Shown here one piece after another: positions 15,301 through 26,151 of a stretch of DNA of 64,000 nt. The translations under genes and the position numbers were made by a program. Under the pieces are notes generated by a model, which saw only the letters and a list, made by a program, of their open reading frames with translations, made no database searches and was not told where the DNA came from. The stretch comes from Toxorhynchites rutilus septentrionalis (lineage: Eukaryota > Arthropoda > Insecta > Diptera > Culicidae): positions 62,160,097 to 62,224,096 of the forward strand of contig NC_073746.1 in the NCBI RefSeq assembly GCF_029784135.1, read 5' to 3'. How positions within the stretch are numbered: the stretch's first letter is position 1; each line of letters opens with the position of its first letter.

Positions 15301-18300
15301 AAGCCAGCTCAGTCTGGCTTCCACAACTTTCGGAAAGTCTGTACTAGACAGAGGACGACCTGGATATCTGGATGTTTTACCAAAGTATTGAAGATTCCAG
15401 ACAAATCTGGAAGTCTGGCAACCGTGAGTTAACCCTTTGAGGCACAGAATTTCAGAAAATAAAAATACCCATGTTGCACATAAATTTTATATAATTCAAA
15501 ATTGAAAAAAATTGGTGTGTTGTCATATGATGATAAACCTTGCCAACGCAATCAAATATATTTCTGACATTTACTAATGGTGCTGCCAATCGTTTTACAT
15601 AAAAAGGTTCCGAAAAAAATGTATGAGCATGCATCTATGCTAATATTTTTAGGTGGGTCAAAAAATGTCCCACCATACGTTATTACGAATCAAAAAGGTG
15701 ACATTTTTAATGCTACCGTGGCCTATAGGTTAAGCGGGTGAACATGATATCATTTTCTCATAAGAATTCAACCAAATAAATAGATGTAAGATTATATAAA
15801 TATTAATTCAATTGTTAATATGTCAATAAAAATTACTCACAAATACTGAAGTAGGCAATTAATTTTCGAAAAAAAAATTGAATTGATCACACGTTAAAGA
15901 TAATAATTCAAAAACATGAGATGAACCTGGTGAAAAAGTATATTGAGATATTGAGACAACATCAAATTCAATCACCAATGCCCCTGCAGTTCATGACAAA
16001 TGAACCGAACTTCATTACATGAAACCGAAACTCCATCACGTGGATCATTTGGCTTTTGCATTATTTCCACAACTAATTCATTTCAATGTCTCACTGAGAA
16101 TGAACGTCAGAAATATTCATACGTATCTTCGATCAACTAACAGTGGAAGAAAACAAAATTCCATTCGGAGAAATATCATCTCACTGACACCGCATCAGAC
16201 GTTTATACGTGTGTTCGTGTGTATGTTTTCATGGTTTGTTTTTAGCCCGGTCCCATTTTTGTGCCGCTTCTTGCACACACTTCGATGGACAACTGCACAT
16301 TCGAGTACTGGGTTTATGGCCAGCGGAAATTTCACCAGGACGCAATGAAAGGTGATATTTGCGGCTTGAGCATTCACTGACATCGAGAATGAACTGAAAT
16401 TGACCAGCAAACATTAAGTCGTATGAATAGCTATAATTGGAGGCGATATACATACAACCAAGACACATTTGTATGATATATGATGCAGATAACTAGCATA
16501 TACACACAAAAGTGGAGGCGATATACGTATATGCCATATTTTGTACGCATATAAAGTCGTATATAACGATATGCGATGCTTTTTGGACTGATATGCGATT
16601 TGATACGACAACGTTACCACTGAATCCATCGATGACATGGAAAATCGTGTTTTTGCATTTTATGCGATTTTAGATATATATGATCGATATTTTGATCGAT
16701 ATTTTATGCGATTGTGATTTGATACGAAATTATATGTGACTTATCATGTGCAAAGTTATACGATTTAATGTTTGCTGGGTTCTGTCAATGGAACGAAAAT
16801 CATATCAAAACTAACATGATGTTGAGCCAGCAGTCAAATCGTTATCGGCTCCATGGTAGAAAGGAGTGAAGAGTGTCGGCGGAGATATTTTGCACTGAAA
16901 AAATTTGCTTTTCTATTTCAACATGTTCTCTCGAAATTTTGCATCCATGCTGGTGACTTCCTTTCTATTTCTACTAATACAATCTTTTGAATTCAATTAG
17001 TAAATGGGTATATTCAAGTTCCAACAAATTTCAGAACGCAAATGACAAATGCACTTGCCAAATTTTTCATCTTATACGGACTTATGCGTGCTCACCGGTT
17101 TGTTGAGTTTTTGAAAAGTACAATAATAATACTGTCTACTAGAAATCAAGTTGGATCACGTAACACAACTTATACTGTATCATGAAAGTTTCAAACAAGA
17201 ACTTGTGTAAAATATTGGGAGTCAATTTTTAGACCTCGTCGACCCCCAAAATCAATTTTCGTCCATGTCAACCTCTGAGAAACCAATATCGACCCCAAGG
17301 TCCCTGCCTGCCCCTGCTCTAGAGCGTTTCCAAAATCATTGACCATTTCTCCAAAAATCTTTCTCGAAAGCCAGCTGTTTGATTAAATTATAATGATGTT
17401 CGACAATTTTTTTTTTGAAGGTTAATGAACCTACAATTAAAATTTTTACACTTTTAAATATTTAAAACTTACTCAGAAATTGAATTTTATATTGGAAAAT
17501 GTATCTCTCATACATTCCCCTCTCTTTATCTGTCTATATTTTTAGAGTAAAGTTTGACGGCTAGTAGCGAATCGTCAAACTCACGAAAATGAAGATATAT
17601 ATATTTATTTGAATAATGAATATTCCATACTTTGCGAATTTATACCTTTTTAAAGAAAGTAATGCAAAAAAAACTGTGAAGATTATCATCTAAAGATGAA
17701 GACCTTGATTGTGTTTTGGAGTGACGAGTTCAATGATAGGCCGGAATTAAAAAATGATCGAAAATACTTGACACTTTTTTAAAAATAGATTAAAATATCC
17801 TAAAATGAACTAGGACTGAAATCGAGGCAACGGACAGCCATGTAGACTTTATTCAAATACCAGGACGGAATTAAGAGTGATTTCATAACATTTCTCGAAA
17901 TAACAGAAATAGAAAACATGCTTAGTCGATCACTACCATTCACATGAGAATAACTGCACTATCCTCTGACCTAATATATATCACTCTGCAAAAAAACAGA
18001 TTCATAAGCACACGTAACTGCACAATCATAAACAAAGCATGAGAAAATGCCGAATGCGATTCTCCGTACGTACTTCCATAACTCTTGTTGATACTGTTCG
18101 CTATTTATTTTGCAATACTACGAAGTCATTATTGACGATCATGGCTTAAATGTTATTCAATTCCACAGAAATCACAAGTACCATCAATTTCACATGTACA
18201 CATTATTAATTCGTCTTTATTTTTTGTTTGTTCGCACAAACCGGCACATCTCATATTTCTAAGTGTGAGTACCCATTTCTGTCGATAAGACAACCCAGAC

Positions 18301-18862
18301 AAAGCTATAGAGGTCATCGGTGATCACTACTCGCATGGATTTCGGTTACGATTCGCCACCATCCGATCATATATTATTCGGACATTTACACTGACAGGGG
18401 GAAACTACTGGAAAACATTGAATTCGTCGAGTTGAAGATTTATGCGTTGAATTGGAAGCAGCGTATGCACACGGGACATAAATTCAACTGAAAAAAACCA
18501 CCGCAATTAACAACCGATGGCAAACGGTAGATCACATCCAATTAGTCATTCTAGAAGTGTCAACAACCATAGCAGCGCAGCAAACTGCAAAGAACTTCGA
18601 AACAATAACATTTTTTGTATCACAATCGAGGTGACCGATGCGGAAAAAAGGAAACCGCAGAATCAACCGCAGCCGCCGGGTCTCGATGAGATCACCACCT
18701 ATTTAGATCTGTTCGCCGATGTGACGACTTACCTTCGATGAGGAAATTTCCGCCATCGTAGTAACACAGGACCTTGGTGGTCGACTGTTGACTGTGGCCA
18801 CTGTGGACCAGTGCCAGTACGAGACACACCACCGACGAGACAGCTGAACCGATCAGCCTCAT
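5897..18862 (-). CDS. Idgf: Imaginal disc growth factor (IDGF), chitinase-like secreted protein; spliced gene
   Basis: Joining 18733-18862, 6432-7155 and 5897-6371 gives 1329 bp, or 442 residues plus stop, the usual IDGF length. All four splice sites are GT..AG and the junctions restore Gly (LIE-G-LGK) and Trp (VRV-W-LSN). A signal peptide covers about residues 1-24, followed by the GH18 barrel opening KVLCYYDGGNF. The chitinase signature reads FDGIDLAWQ (150-158), so the catalytic Glu is Gln, the IDGF hallmark. Such proteins lack chitinase activity and are known in Drosophila as secreted growth and cuticle factors. A HVNATLF sequon resembles the family's conserved glycosylation site. Which IDGF paralogue this is cannot be decided here. 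Intron 1 is 11.6 kb and packed with transposons; intron 2 is 60 bp. Confidence 0.92.
6432..7155 (-). CDS. Idgf: IDGF exon 2 (central GH18 barrel)
   Basis: Acceptor AG at 7157-7156 after a T-rich tract; donor GTATGT at 6431-6426. It carries CTHLVYGYAA, the SLKVLLGIGG strand, the altered catalytic motif FDGIDLAWQ and the IDGF-type insert around QFPQNKPKK. An upstream in-frame ATG within intron 1 is not the true start, because exon 1 supplies the signal peptide. Confidence 0.92.
7156..7857 (-). other. IDGF intron 1, exon-2-proximal part
   Basis: AT-rich intron sequence between the exon 2 acceptor and the ITmD37E insertion. No conserved element was recognised. Confidence 0.7.
7860..9176 (+). mobile_element. 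Complete ITmD37E (Tc1/mariner superfamily) transposon
   Basis: The 1317-bp element is flanked by TA on both sides (7858-7859 and 9177-9178). The terminal inverted repeats, about 27 bp, begin AAGTCTGCTTCATTTAATAT and agree at both ends as far as GGAACA. One uninterrupted transposase gene fills most of it. It sits in IDGF intron 1, antisense to the gene. Intact TIRs, target duplication and reading frame suggest a young, potentially autonomous copy. Confidence 0.92.
8022..9044 (+). CDS. ITmD37E transposase
   Basis: 340 residues from the first ATG after the left TIR to TAA. The N-terminal part carries two helix-turn-helix-like stretches (about 20-42 and 79-101), as in paired-type Tc1/mariner DNA-binding domains. 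A basic linker follows, then the DDE catalytic domain. The acidic residues are Asp145 or Asp146 in ILMDDETYV, Asp243 in FWPDLASCHYS and Glu281 in RPIEKYW. Asp243 and Glu281 are separated by exactly 37 residues, which defines DD37E. No frameshift or internal stop is visible, so cut-and-paste activity at TA sites is plausible though untested. Confidence 0.92.
   Translation: MEAERRDKIVHSFLENPLLSASKLAKQLKMPRNTVWRVIKQYKETLTTARKPHSKRRSGTVDRKLRGKVIKAVKRNPNLSDRDLANKFQAAHSTVRRIRLREGIRSFRASKQPNRTLKQNNVARIRARKLYGQVLTKFDGCILMDDETYVKADFGQIPGQKFYLATARGDVPAKFKFVFADKFARKYMIWQGICSCGQKTKVFLTDKTMTSEVYKKECLQKRILPFISCPCRAHDRPVMFWPDLASCHYSKTVMEWYATNGVSVIPKDLNPPNCPQFRPIEKYWAITKRRLKAKGKLVRNMTQMKNWWNQIAKTVDEKGVRRLMCRITGKVREFLRNSNE
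9179..9532. other. Intron sequence, nothing recognised
   Basis: AT-rich IDGF intron 1 sequence between the ITmD37E element and the next repeat. No feature supported. Confidence 0.5.
9533..11723. mobile_element. Terminal-hairpin superfamily element (copy b)
   Basis: The left end has a hairpin (GGTTGTGTTC / AAGACACGACC, 9533-9553) and then GACGTAGAACTACG at 9562. The right end is the inverted GTAGTTCTACGTC at 11711-11723. The interior matches the reverse complement of 21608-23350 in several blocks: 9680-9970 with 22540-23290, and 11300-11723 with 21608-22020. It is non-coding and carries a later retroposon at 10382-10853. Confidence 0.7.
10382..10853 (-). mobile_element. Retroposon with perfect 15-bp target duplication
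   Basis: ATATATCGATGGCTT occurs at 10367-10381 and 10854-10868. The enclosed 472 bp start with a T run, which is the poly(A) tail of a minus-strand insertion. There is no coding frame and no tRNA-like head. It is probably a 5'-truncated LINE 3' end or a SINE-like sequence of unknown family. It interrupts copy b of the hairpin superfamily and is therefore younger than it. Confidence 0.8.
12031..13130 (+). pseudogene. Mariner transposase relic
   Basis: From the ATG at 12031 an ERYTIQQRVEIIKIYYRN-like start is followed by pieces in changing frames. These include an HTH region (12190-12330), a FSDE-type segment around 12428-12447, and the longest intact part from 12456 to 12782, which carries MWFQQDGATSHT. 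Then come CDL-PLD and VENWVQRLDFCKRA segments to about 13010. Stops and frameshifts recur throughout, so it cannot be active. The right terminus near 13108-13125 (GGGCTCTTATTGAAAAACCT) looks like a mariner TIR; no left TIR was found. It lies in IDGF intron 1, antisense to the gene. Confidence 0.8.
13131..14999. other. IDGF intron 1, repeat-derived but unassigned
   Basis: No coding sequence recognised. 14320-14520 is a diverged relative of 4326-4480. The rest is AT-rich with no clear element ends. Confidence 0.5.
15008..17316. mobile_element. hAT-type non-autonomous element, 2309 bp
   Basis: CTCTAGAG is duplicated exactly on both sides (15000-15007 and 17317-17324), the 8-bp duplication expected for hAT. 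The ends are CAGGGGTTCTC and, on the other strand, CAGGGGCAGG, with GACCCC-type motifs just inside both. No transposase frame survives. At least one smaller element (16403-16778) is nested within it. Confidence 0.85.
16403..16778. mobile_element. MITE nested in the hAT element
   Basis: The ends CCAGCAAACATTAAGTCGTA and, reverse-complemented at 16750-16778, CCAGCAAACATTAAATCGTA form TIRs of about 22 bp. The interior is rich in TATACG/CGTATA and ATGCGAT repeats. About 376 bp, non-coding. Confidence 0.7.
17325..18732 (-). other. IDGF intron 1, exon-1-proximal part
   Basis: Least repetitive part of intron 1. The 450 bp nearest exon 1 have fewer homopolymer runs than the surrounding DNA and are where intronic control elements would be expected, but no specific site can be named. 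Confidence 0.5.
18733..18862 (-). CDS. Idgf: IDGF exon 1 (signal peptide and first barrel strand)
   Basis: ATG at 18862-18860 opens a hydrophobic leader (MRLIGSAVSSVVCLVLALVH), then a probable cleavage site near SGHS-QQS, and KVLCYYDGGNFLIE before donor GTAAGT at 18732. It is too short for a simple open-frame search. It is identified by the fit of its last codon to exon 2 and by the promoter just upstream. Confidence 0.88.
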
Positions 18863-18939
18863 GATGCCTGTTATTCACTCACGCACGCACTTATAGTAAC
18901 ACAACAACAGCGTTCCAAACGATCGAAGCGTTCACTAGA

Positions 18940-18980
18940 CGACTGGCCGGTGGCGATTAGTAGTTGCAAGTTTTATATGG
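18940..18980 (-). promoter_or_regulatory. IDGF core promoter: TATA box and initiator
   Basis: On the minus strand TATAAAA lies at 18977-18971. About 30 bases downstream, near 18945, is a CCAGTC initiator-like site. The resulting 5' leader would be about 80 nt before the ATG at 18862. The spacing fits a focused insect TATA promoter. Confidence 0.7.
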
Positions 18981-18989
18981 ATCTCCCGC

Positions 18990-20191
18990 AGGCTTCTTCA
19001 TACGGAGCGCTAGGTTTCTTCCAAGAAAACGCTGACCGGTGAGAGGTGTGCGAGCGAAGATCGATCGCTAGTAGAAGCTGAGAGTGAGAGATTCGAAAAT
19101 ACTCCAGAAGCTTCGAAGCACTGAGTGGCTTAACATTGCCAAAATGGGTTCAGATATATTCATCAATCTATTATCTGATAATCTACGTGGAAATGACTCG
19201 TAGAGATCAACAATCATATGTTTTGCTTATTTTGATTCTGTATGGTTATGATCAAGCTACGGATACTGCTGATACATGTTACGATTCGTAATAAGCTAAT
19301 GGTATGTCTCGACCAGTTGTAAAGTGTTCTATTTTCGAATATTTATTTCTCTTATCTAACACCTTTCGTTAATATCAGAAATATTTAGTTTCCTTCTCCG
19401 TCCTAAAAGGCACGATTTTAGACTCCCCCTCCCCCTCTCTGAACAAGCGTGAACATTGTCATACCCCGCCCCTTGTTTAATCTTTAAATAATTGTGAGTA
19501 TACAATTTTATCTTTGTTACCTACGAAGATGCAAAGGCTATCTGGTTTGCCAACACGGAAACGCGGAATATACAGTGAGGGACAATTCGCATCCAAATGT
19601 ATACTACCAATTCCAAAGATTGATCTTGAGCTTTACTGATTGTGCAAACGTCAATCGAATGAAAATGAATGGATTTGAAATTATTATCAGATACAGTTTT
19701 AATTTATGTTTTTTTAAATACTTGCCTGAAATATATTGCTATCCCATAGAATATATATTTAATACAAGAAAGTTAATTTACGTTCATTGCTTCATTTCCG
19801 AAGTGTGCGTTCCATCTGGAAATCCTAAGATCCCTGATGTATTGGCAGTAGCAAACAACAATTTTTGAAGTGGATTGTATATTGTATCATATTATAAGCT
19901 CTATCGGTGCTGAACTTTTCAAGTTTTTAAAACGCACAGAAACGAAGAGAACAATTTCATATGTATAGAATATTTTTTCCTTACATAAAAGAATTGAAGT
20001 AAAGGAAAGGTAAAGTAGAAGGCATGCACTGATAGCTAAAGATCCACACTTGACAAAGGATTGAGCAGTAAAATAGTAAATTGGATAATCCTGTAGCTTC
20101 GATACAAATGATGACATGAAGATAAAAATACAGCCTTTTTAAGCTACAAATTTTTAATTTAGAGGTTGCGTACGTACATATTTTTAGTTTG

Positions 20192-20231
<40 letters not shown>

Positions 20232-21607
20232 TGTAAACAAAAGACATCGCAAGAGAGAATAAAACGTTTTTTGTTTGTTTTCAAAGTTTCTTTAGACTTT
20301 AAAAATATATTCCCAATAACAATGCAATCAACCTGATTAATTCTCTACCATTTGATTCATAGAAAATTCCCGTAAAACTAACTACAGAGATTTTTTTTTT
20401 TTTAACGAATGAAAGATTATCCTTCCATTTCGAATTAAGAACATTTCATAATATTCGATAATTATAATCGATAATCGCATAGCAAATCGAAGAGGTTTGA
20501 AAAAATATTTTATGCAAGGTTATTGCTTGAACGAATTTATTATTCTATAACAGTTACAGCGCTTAAGCGCAATCACACAAAATTTTCTATATTGCATTTT
20601 GCTCCACTATTTTTTGTTTTTATCGAGTGTAGTTCGTTATCCACTCCGGAATATGATCGATCACAGGAAATTCCGGTTCAGTTTCACACTCGATTTCCGA
20701 TTCACCTTAAGTCGTCGGAACAACACGAAAGCTTTTCCACCACCGTTCGGGGAGTTTTCAGAGGGTATTAATATAGTATTAAAATTATTTTATTATTTTT
20801 AAAATCCGTATCTAGCATTCTGCATTGAGTGTCTAGATGGCTTCAAAAGTGCTCGACGGGAAAAATACATCAGACTCAGACGAATCAAAGATAGCCCTTG
20901 CACGAAAAGTTATTTTCATTTCCATTTATGTTACTTTGATTTTCTTTCGCTTAAATCCGTAATAAAACATTATTCATGCAATTCGAACCGTTCACCAGAG
21001 GGCAATTCAACGCCGAATTATTCAGTCGCTGCCCCGATCTCTTCCATTTTTTTAAATTTGCTAATTTTTTCAAAAAAAAAAATCATAGCTCTGAAATCTG
21101 ATGCTCTATTGGAACAAGTTTGGAGCAATGGAATGTGTGAAAATTTCAAGATATTTTTAAACAGGTGAGAAAAATTTCTCATAAACAAAATGAAATATCG
21201 AAAACTTGTACATCTCATAACACTGTTCGAAATATTGTTATATAAAGTATATTAGGTAGCTGATCCGGAATATTTCAGGAGGCGAAAGAAGATCTTTTTT
21301 GATGAAAAAAAATCCACGCTTATAGTCAAATCTCAACTCGAATTATTGAACTTTTCTCGCGCCCAGTTTCATGCCTTGAAATGACTCTAATTTAGAAAGT
21401 ACGCTTCTTAGAATGTCCATTTGATAGATTAGAAAATTTCGCATAGAATGCAGTTGTAAAACATTTTATTTAATGGAACCAAGTACCTTTTAGAAACAAA
21501 AGAAACTTCCAATTCTATGATTTTTATGTTTTTATAAATATTTTCCCATAAATGGAAGGCAAATTTGATACGCTTTAGAATTGACCGTGTGTATAGAAGG
21601 ACTTTTT
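18990..21607. other. Intergenic region upstream of IDGF
   Basis: No convincing gene. 19494-19868 is an open frame whose start resembles a degraded FLYWCH-like zinc finger only weakly. A short TG tract lies at 20199-20228. Otherwise unrecognised AT-rich sequence. Confidence 0.5.
20199..20228. repeat. (TG)n microsatellite
   Basis: About 15 TG dinucleotides preceded by a short TA run. Confidence 0.9.
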
Positions 21608-23350
21608 GACGTAGAACTACGTCTTTCATTAAGGGTGCCAAATTAGAATACAGGTCTCGTTTTTATGAAATAAAGTTAACGTTAATAACTATTTTTGCCG
21701 CGAACGGATTTTAGCGATTTACATACTAAACGAATCGGAAATTTCCTAAGATTTGTTTAATATGCTATACATTAATCCCCTGGCTTGTAAATGGTTAAAA
21801 TTCATGAAAACTTTAGGCGTTTCCATTTTTCCATACATTTGTTCTGTCCATTTGTGTGCTTTCCCGAACAGAGCTGTCTATAACGAGCAACTTATCGACG
21901 ACCAACGAAGGGGAAATAGTAGGATTTGAAGTCACCGTGAACAAAGGAAAAGTAGAAGAATGAAGGGGAATATTTGCTTGAGTATAAACAGTGGATCTCG
22001 CTGAGCAAACTTTTATTCGGCATCGGAATGTTGAGCAATCCAGTTCACTTTGCATTCGCTGCGCTTCGATCCAAGATTGGACCCCACCAGTGGTAATCCA
22101 ACTTGGATATCGTCGTTTGCTTTTTCTGTTCGTTATTCGTATCGTGTGTTTTTCTTCCCGCGTCATAAATTAGACGTTTCGGGTAGTGTGTGATGAGCAA
22201 GAAGAAGAGGGAGGCAGGCTCTAGCCTTGCAAAAAACGAACGCATTGCCAGGGGCAATGAAATTCCGAGGCAAGCGTCATCTAATGATGCACGCGATGTT
22301 GGTATAGTGAAAAGCGCTCGCACTGAACCCCGAGCCTTCGCGAGTGTGACACCGCAACAGCAAAATAGGCGATTTCGGCGCGTCGGTCGAAAATGTAAAC
22401 GGCTTCTTTGGTGCCTTTGAGAATGCATCAATGCATTAAACTGACGTTATGGCGAAGCAGGCGTTAAGGTTAGGCTCCAAAAAAATATTTGGGGAATACC
22501 AAGCATCTTGAATGTCTTACTGAAATGTTATAAATTATTTAGGTTCGCGTGCCAGTCGCAAAACTACCTTCAACTAGGATTGCATTAGCGCTAATATTGA
22601 TCATAATGAAGCATTGCTACTGTTTTCGAGGTTGTTGATATTAACAAAAAGAGTTTATTTCGCTTGTTTAGTCACCAAGAAAGTAAATGTCGTTCTGGAA
22701 TTTTGTATATGATTAGGTTTCGCTTACCAGTAGCAAAAATTCCTCCACTAAGGGTGACAGCTGCGCTTCTCTCGAGCATGAGAAAGTAATGCAACTTTTT
22801 TCGAGGACAGTAATATTAACAGAAGCGTTTCTTTTGAGAATAGCGCAAAATTATGAGAAGTGTTTATATTCCTAGTAGTTTTAAGCCACCAATGTATGGC
22901 TCTGTATGCATGCTATGGCGAACGCTTGTTTGGCGCTTAGTTTACGTTGTACGAACGATGCCTAGAGGTGCGATTCTATTGAGGCAATACTAAATAACAT
23001 GTAGCATGATATTTGATACTTGCAAGTGCTGTCATTGTTGTTGTTTCCATTCGGTGCCAAAGATATATTGATGTAGTTCTGAGATGTGGAATAATGGTGC
23101 TGGTGCAACATGTATATGATCGACTGTAGCCGAGTCTATGTCAATTGCGAAAAAGGCCACCGAAATAGCGTTCGAGGTAAATTTTCAATGCATTGACATG
23201 AAATAAATTGCGACATACGATCAGCTAGTGTATTGTTTTGCGAGGGCAAGAATGAATCATCAATCAATTATCGTCAGCTGATTCTACAATGAAAAACCTT
23301 TTCAAAGATTATTCTACTAAGCAGTTGTTTCGAAAATTTCACAGCATTAT
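21608..23350. mobile_element. Terminal-hairpin superfamily element (copy c), inverted relative to copy b
   Basis: It begins with GACGTAGAACTACGTC and runs through blocks that match the reverse complement of copy b (9533-11723). These include GAATTCCTA-type sequence after 21700, the 22000 block, 22560-22790 and the far end at 23230-23345. It differs by a GC-richer core at about 22060-22440. The right terminal hairpin is not recognisable, so it is truncated or diverged there. Confidence 0.65.
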
Positions 23351-23820
23351 AGAATAATATCCGAAGGTATAAACAACAACATAAGGGTGTTATAAACATA
23401 TGTTCGTATGTGGTTTTTGATACATGTGACTTCTTCCCACTAAATCTTATCACCAGCGCTAGAGAAAATATTGTATAGGGTACCAAAGTTAGGTAACTTT
23501 TTCTGAATCCCTATATGGTTTATCATAAAAACTGTATTGAATAACGTAGTTTTTTCCATTATTAATAGACTTGGAAATAAAAACTTAAGAAAATACTAAA
23601 AGCGCGTCTACTATGGTGTACCGCGACCAATTATAAAAAGTTCAATAGAACATAACATTTTAGAAATTAATATATTTTTTGACATTTCGAAATTTCGGAT
23701 TTTATTTTTAGTTTAAGATTCATTCAAGCACAATTTTTATTTAAATGTACGTGTTTTTTTATCTGTGATTTTTTTCAGAATTCGTTGTCAGAGAGCGTTG
23801 TGCGGTACAATTTTTTGGTA
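23351..23820. other. AT-rich spacer
   Basis: No feature recognised. It ends exactly where the 4-kb duplicated unit starts. Confidence 0.5.
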
Positions 23821-23943
23821 TTTCGAAATTTTGGAATTCTTCAATTAAGTTTTGATAAACATTACTTTGAAATCTGCTCATCCTTTTTTTAAGTTTCGGG
23901 GATTGAAGTAGGGATTTTGTCTCAGTGTCATACGCTTGCATTT

Positions 23944-25923
23944 TTATCGCTGAACGCTGACATTGCAAGCAACTCCTGGCGAAAGAAATGCTGTCCTTCC
24001 GAATACTTGGCCAAACGAATCTCTCGTCATCATTTTAGCGGTTGCAGGGTGAGACAGATTGTGCGTTGCTTGTAGCGCGACATTTCGACAACGTTTCGAA
24101 ACGAAAGGTCTGATGCGATCGCCAGAGCAATCACAAAACAGTTGTTTTGAGCTGCCTGGAACGGTTAAAAGTTTTAACATCAAAGAGTGTTTGGTTTTAC
24201 CTTTCAAAATATTTTGCAGCTCGTCGTCGATTTTCTGGTCATCAGCAAGTGCGTCGAAATTTAACGAAGACAGGGTTTGGATGGAAGCGATGCGGGAGAG
24301 TAAATCGGCAACGATGTTTTCCTTCCCTACTATATGCCGAATTTCCATCGTAATTTGTCCGATGAAGTTCAGCTGGCGAACTTGACAATTGGAGGCTTTA
24401 TCTGACTTCTGATGAAAAGCATAGACGATCGGCTTGTGGTCGGTATAGATGTGGCAACTTCGTCCTTCTAACATGAACCTAAAGTGCACTGCGAGGTAGA
24501 TCGCCGGTAGAAGTTCACGATCGTATGTACTATAGCAAACTTGTGCTTTGTCGAACTTTTTTGAGAAAAATCCTAGCGGTTGTACTTCTCCATCGACGAT
24601 CTGGTGCAGCACTGCACCTGCTGCGATATCGGAGGCGTCGAGCCAGAGAGACATCTCAGCGGATTTTGCAGGATGCGCTAGTAGTGCCGCTTGAGCGAGC
24701 TGCTGTTTGCATCGCTCGAAAGCTGTTTTAGTTTCCTCACTCCAAATTAATGGTGAACAATCGTTTCGTTTGTTGCCAGGGGTCATTTGCAACAATGGAA
24801 TTTGAGCATCAATGGCATTTCGAATAAACCTTCGATAGACGTTTATCATGGCCAAAAAACTTTTCAGTCCCTTCACTGTGGCTGGTAACTGTGAATTCTA
24901 AACAACTTGAACGCGTGCTGGCAACGGACGAATTCCTTCTGCGGAAACGGAATGTCCCTGAAAATCGAGCTTGTCGCGACCGAATGTACATTTGGCAACG
25001 TTTATGGATAAATTGTGATCCTTGAGCCTTTGGAATACCTGATGTAAATGCACTCGATGCTCTTCGGATGATGACGAGGCTATAAATAAGTCGTCAATGT
25101 AGGGGAATATAGAATTTAGTCCACGAACGACCTCGTGGATGAGCCTCTGGAAAGTTTGGGCTGCGTTCCGTAATCCAAACGTCATGAAAGAAAATTCAAA
25201 TAGTCCAAAAGGCGTCGTGATAGCCGTTTTTGGAATGTCGTCGGGATGGATTGGAACTTGATGAAACATATGGAGCGGGCTTGCCCAGTTACTGCTGGAC
25301 GGCTGGCAGATTCCAAGTTTCATCAAGTGCTCGAATTCTGTGCGGGCTGCTTCGAGTTTGTCCGGCGCAAGATGGTGGGGTCTAGCATACACAGGTTGAC
25401 CAGTTGTTTCGATACGGTGAACAATCGATAACTTGCTGACTGTACCTGGAGGCGCAAGCCGGGTGATGCTGGAGAATTCTGCCAGTATTTCAGCATACGG
25501 TGACATCATACTGAAAGTCTTGATCGTGACTTGATTATTGACAGTGAGAGATCTGGTTGACTCAAGACTTGTTGTGTTGTCGATAAGGCGGTTTCGTTTT
25601 AAATCGATCAACAAGTCAAAGTGGCATAAAAAGTCTGCACCAATTATTCCAGATGCAACGTCAGCAATGAGAAAGGACCACAAAAACTCGCGACGGAGAC
25701 CGAGATTCACCTTGAGTAACACCTCTCCGTGCACTTCAATTGGCGTTCCATTCGCCGCGAACAATTTCACGGTTGTTGGTTCAATGGTAACAGAACTCAA
25801 TCCTCTCGGTACTACGGACACGTCGGCACCAGTGTCGATCAAGAATTGCATACAGGTGGTGGAGTCTGTAATTTTCAGTCGACAGATTGTTGCTGTGTCG
25901 GAAAGCTCGCCTATTTCCACCAC
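23944..25923 (-). pseudogene. Gypsy pol: protease, RT, RNase H, partial integrase (unit 1)
   Basis: One frame from 25923 to 23944 is interrupted by a single TAG at 24900-24898. The protease motif is IDTGADVSVV. In RT the sequence passes directly from NWASPLHM to FHQVPIHPDD, so the stretch that normally holds the first catalytic Asp is absent; FGLRNAAQTFQRL and YIDDL are present. RNase H shows LWLDAS, YDRELL, IYTDHK and GKENIVADLLSR. The integrase zinc-binding start is frameshifted; its CLQC-type end is found in another frame near 23960. RT would be inactive. Confidence 0.85.
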
Positions 25924-26151
25924 AGAATTGGAAACGTGTCATTGTGAATTGAAACACACCTGCTGACCATTGGAGCAGGGTTTGTGGCACCTCCGGGCAA
26001 TGTTTCAGAACGTTAGATGATACTAGCATAGCCCGATCGAGAGTAAATTGTTTCTCATTTACACGAGAACGGGAACGTGAACGACCACGAACATTTTTCT
26101 GGCTGAGCAGCACTTTTTCGAATTTCCTAGATAGCTCAGCGATTTCACGTT

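Noticed and set aside
24059..24385. Plus-strand frames over the gypsy copies (also 25538-25966 and their duplicates)
   Set aside because: Antisense shadows of the pol frame.
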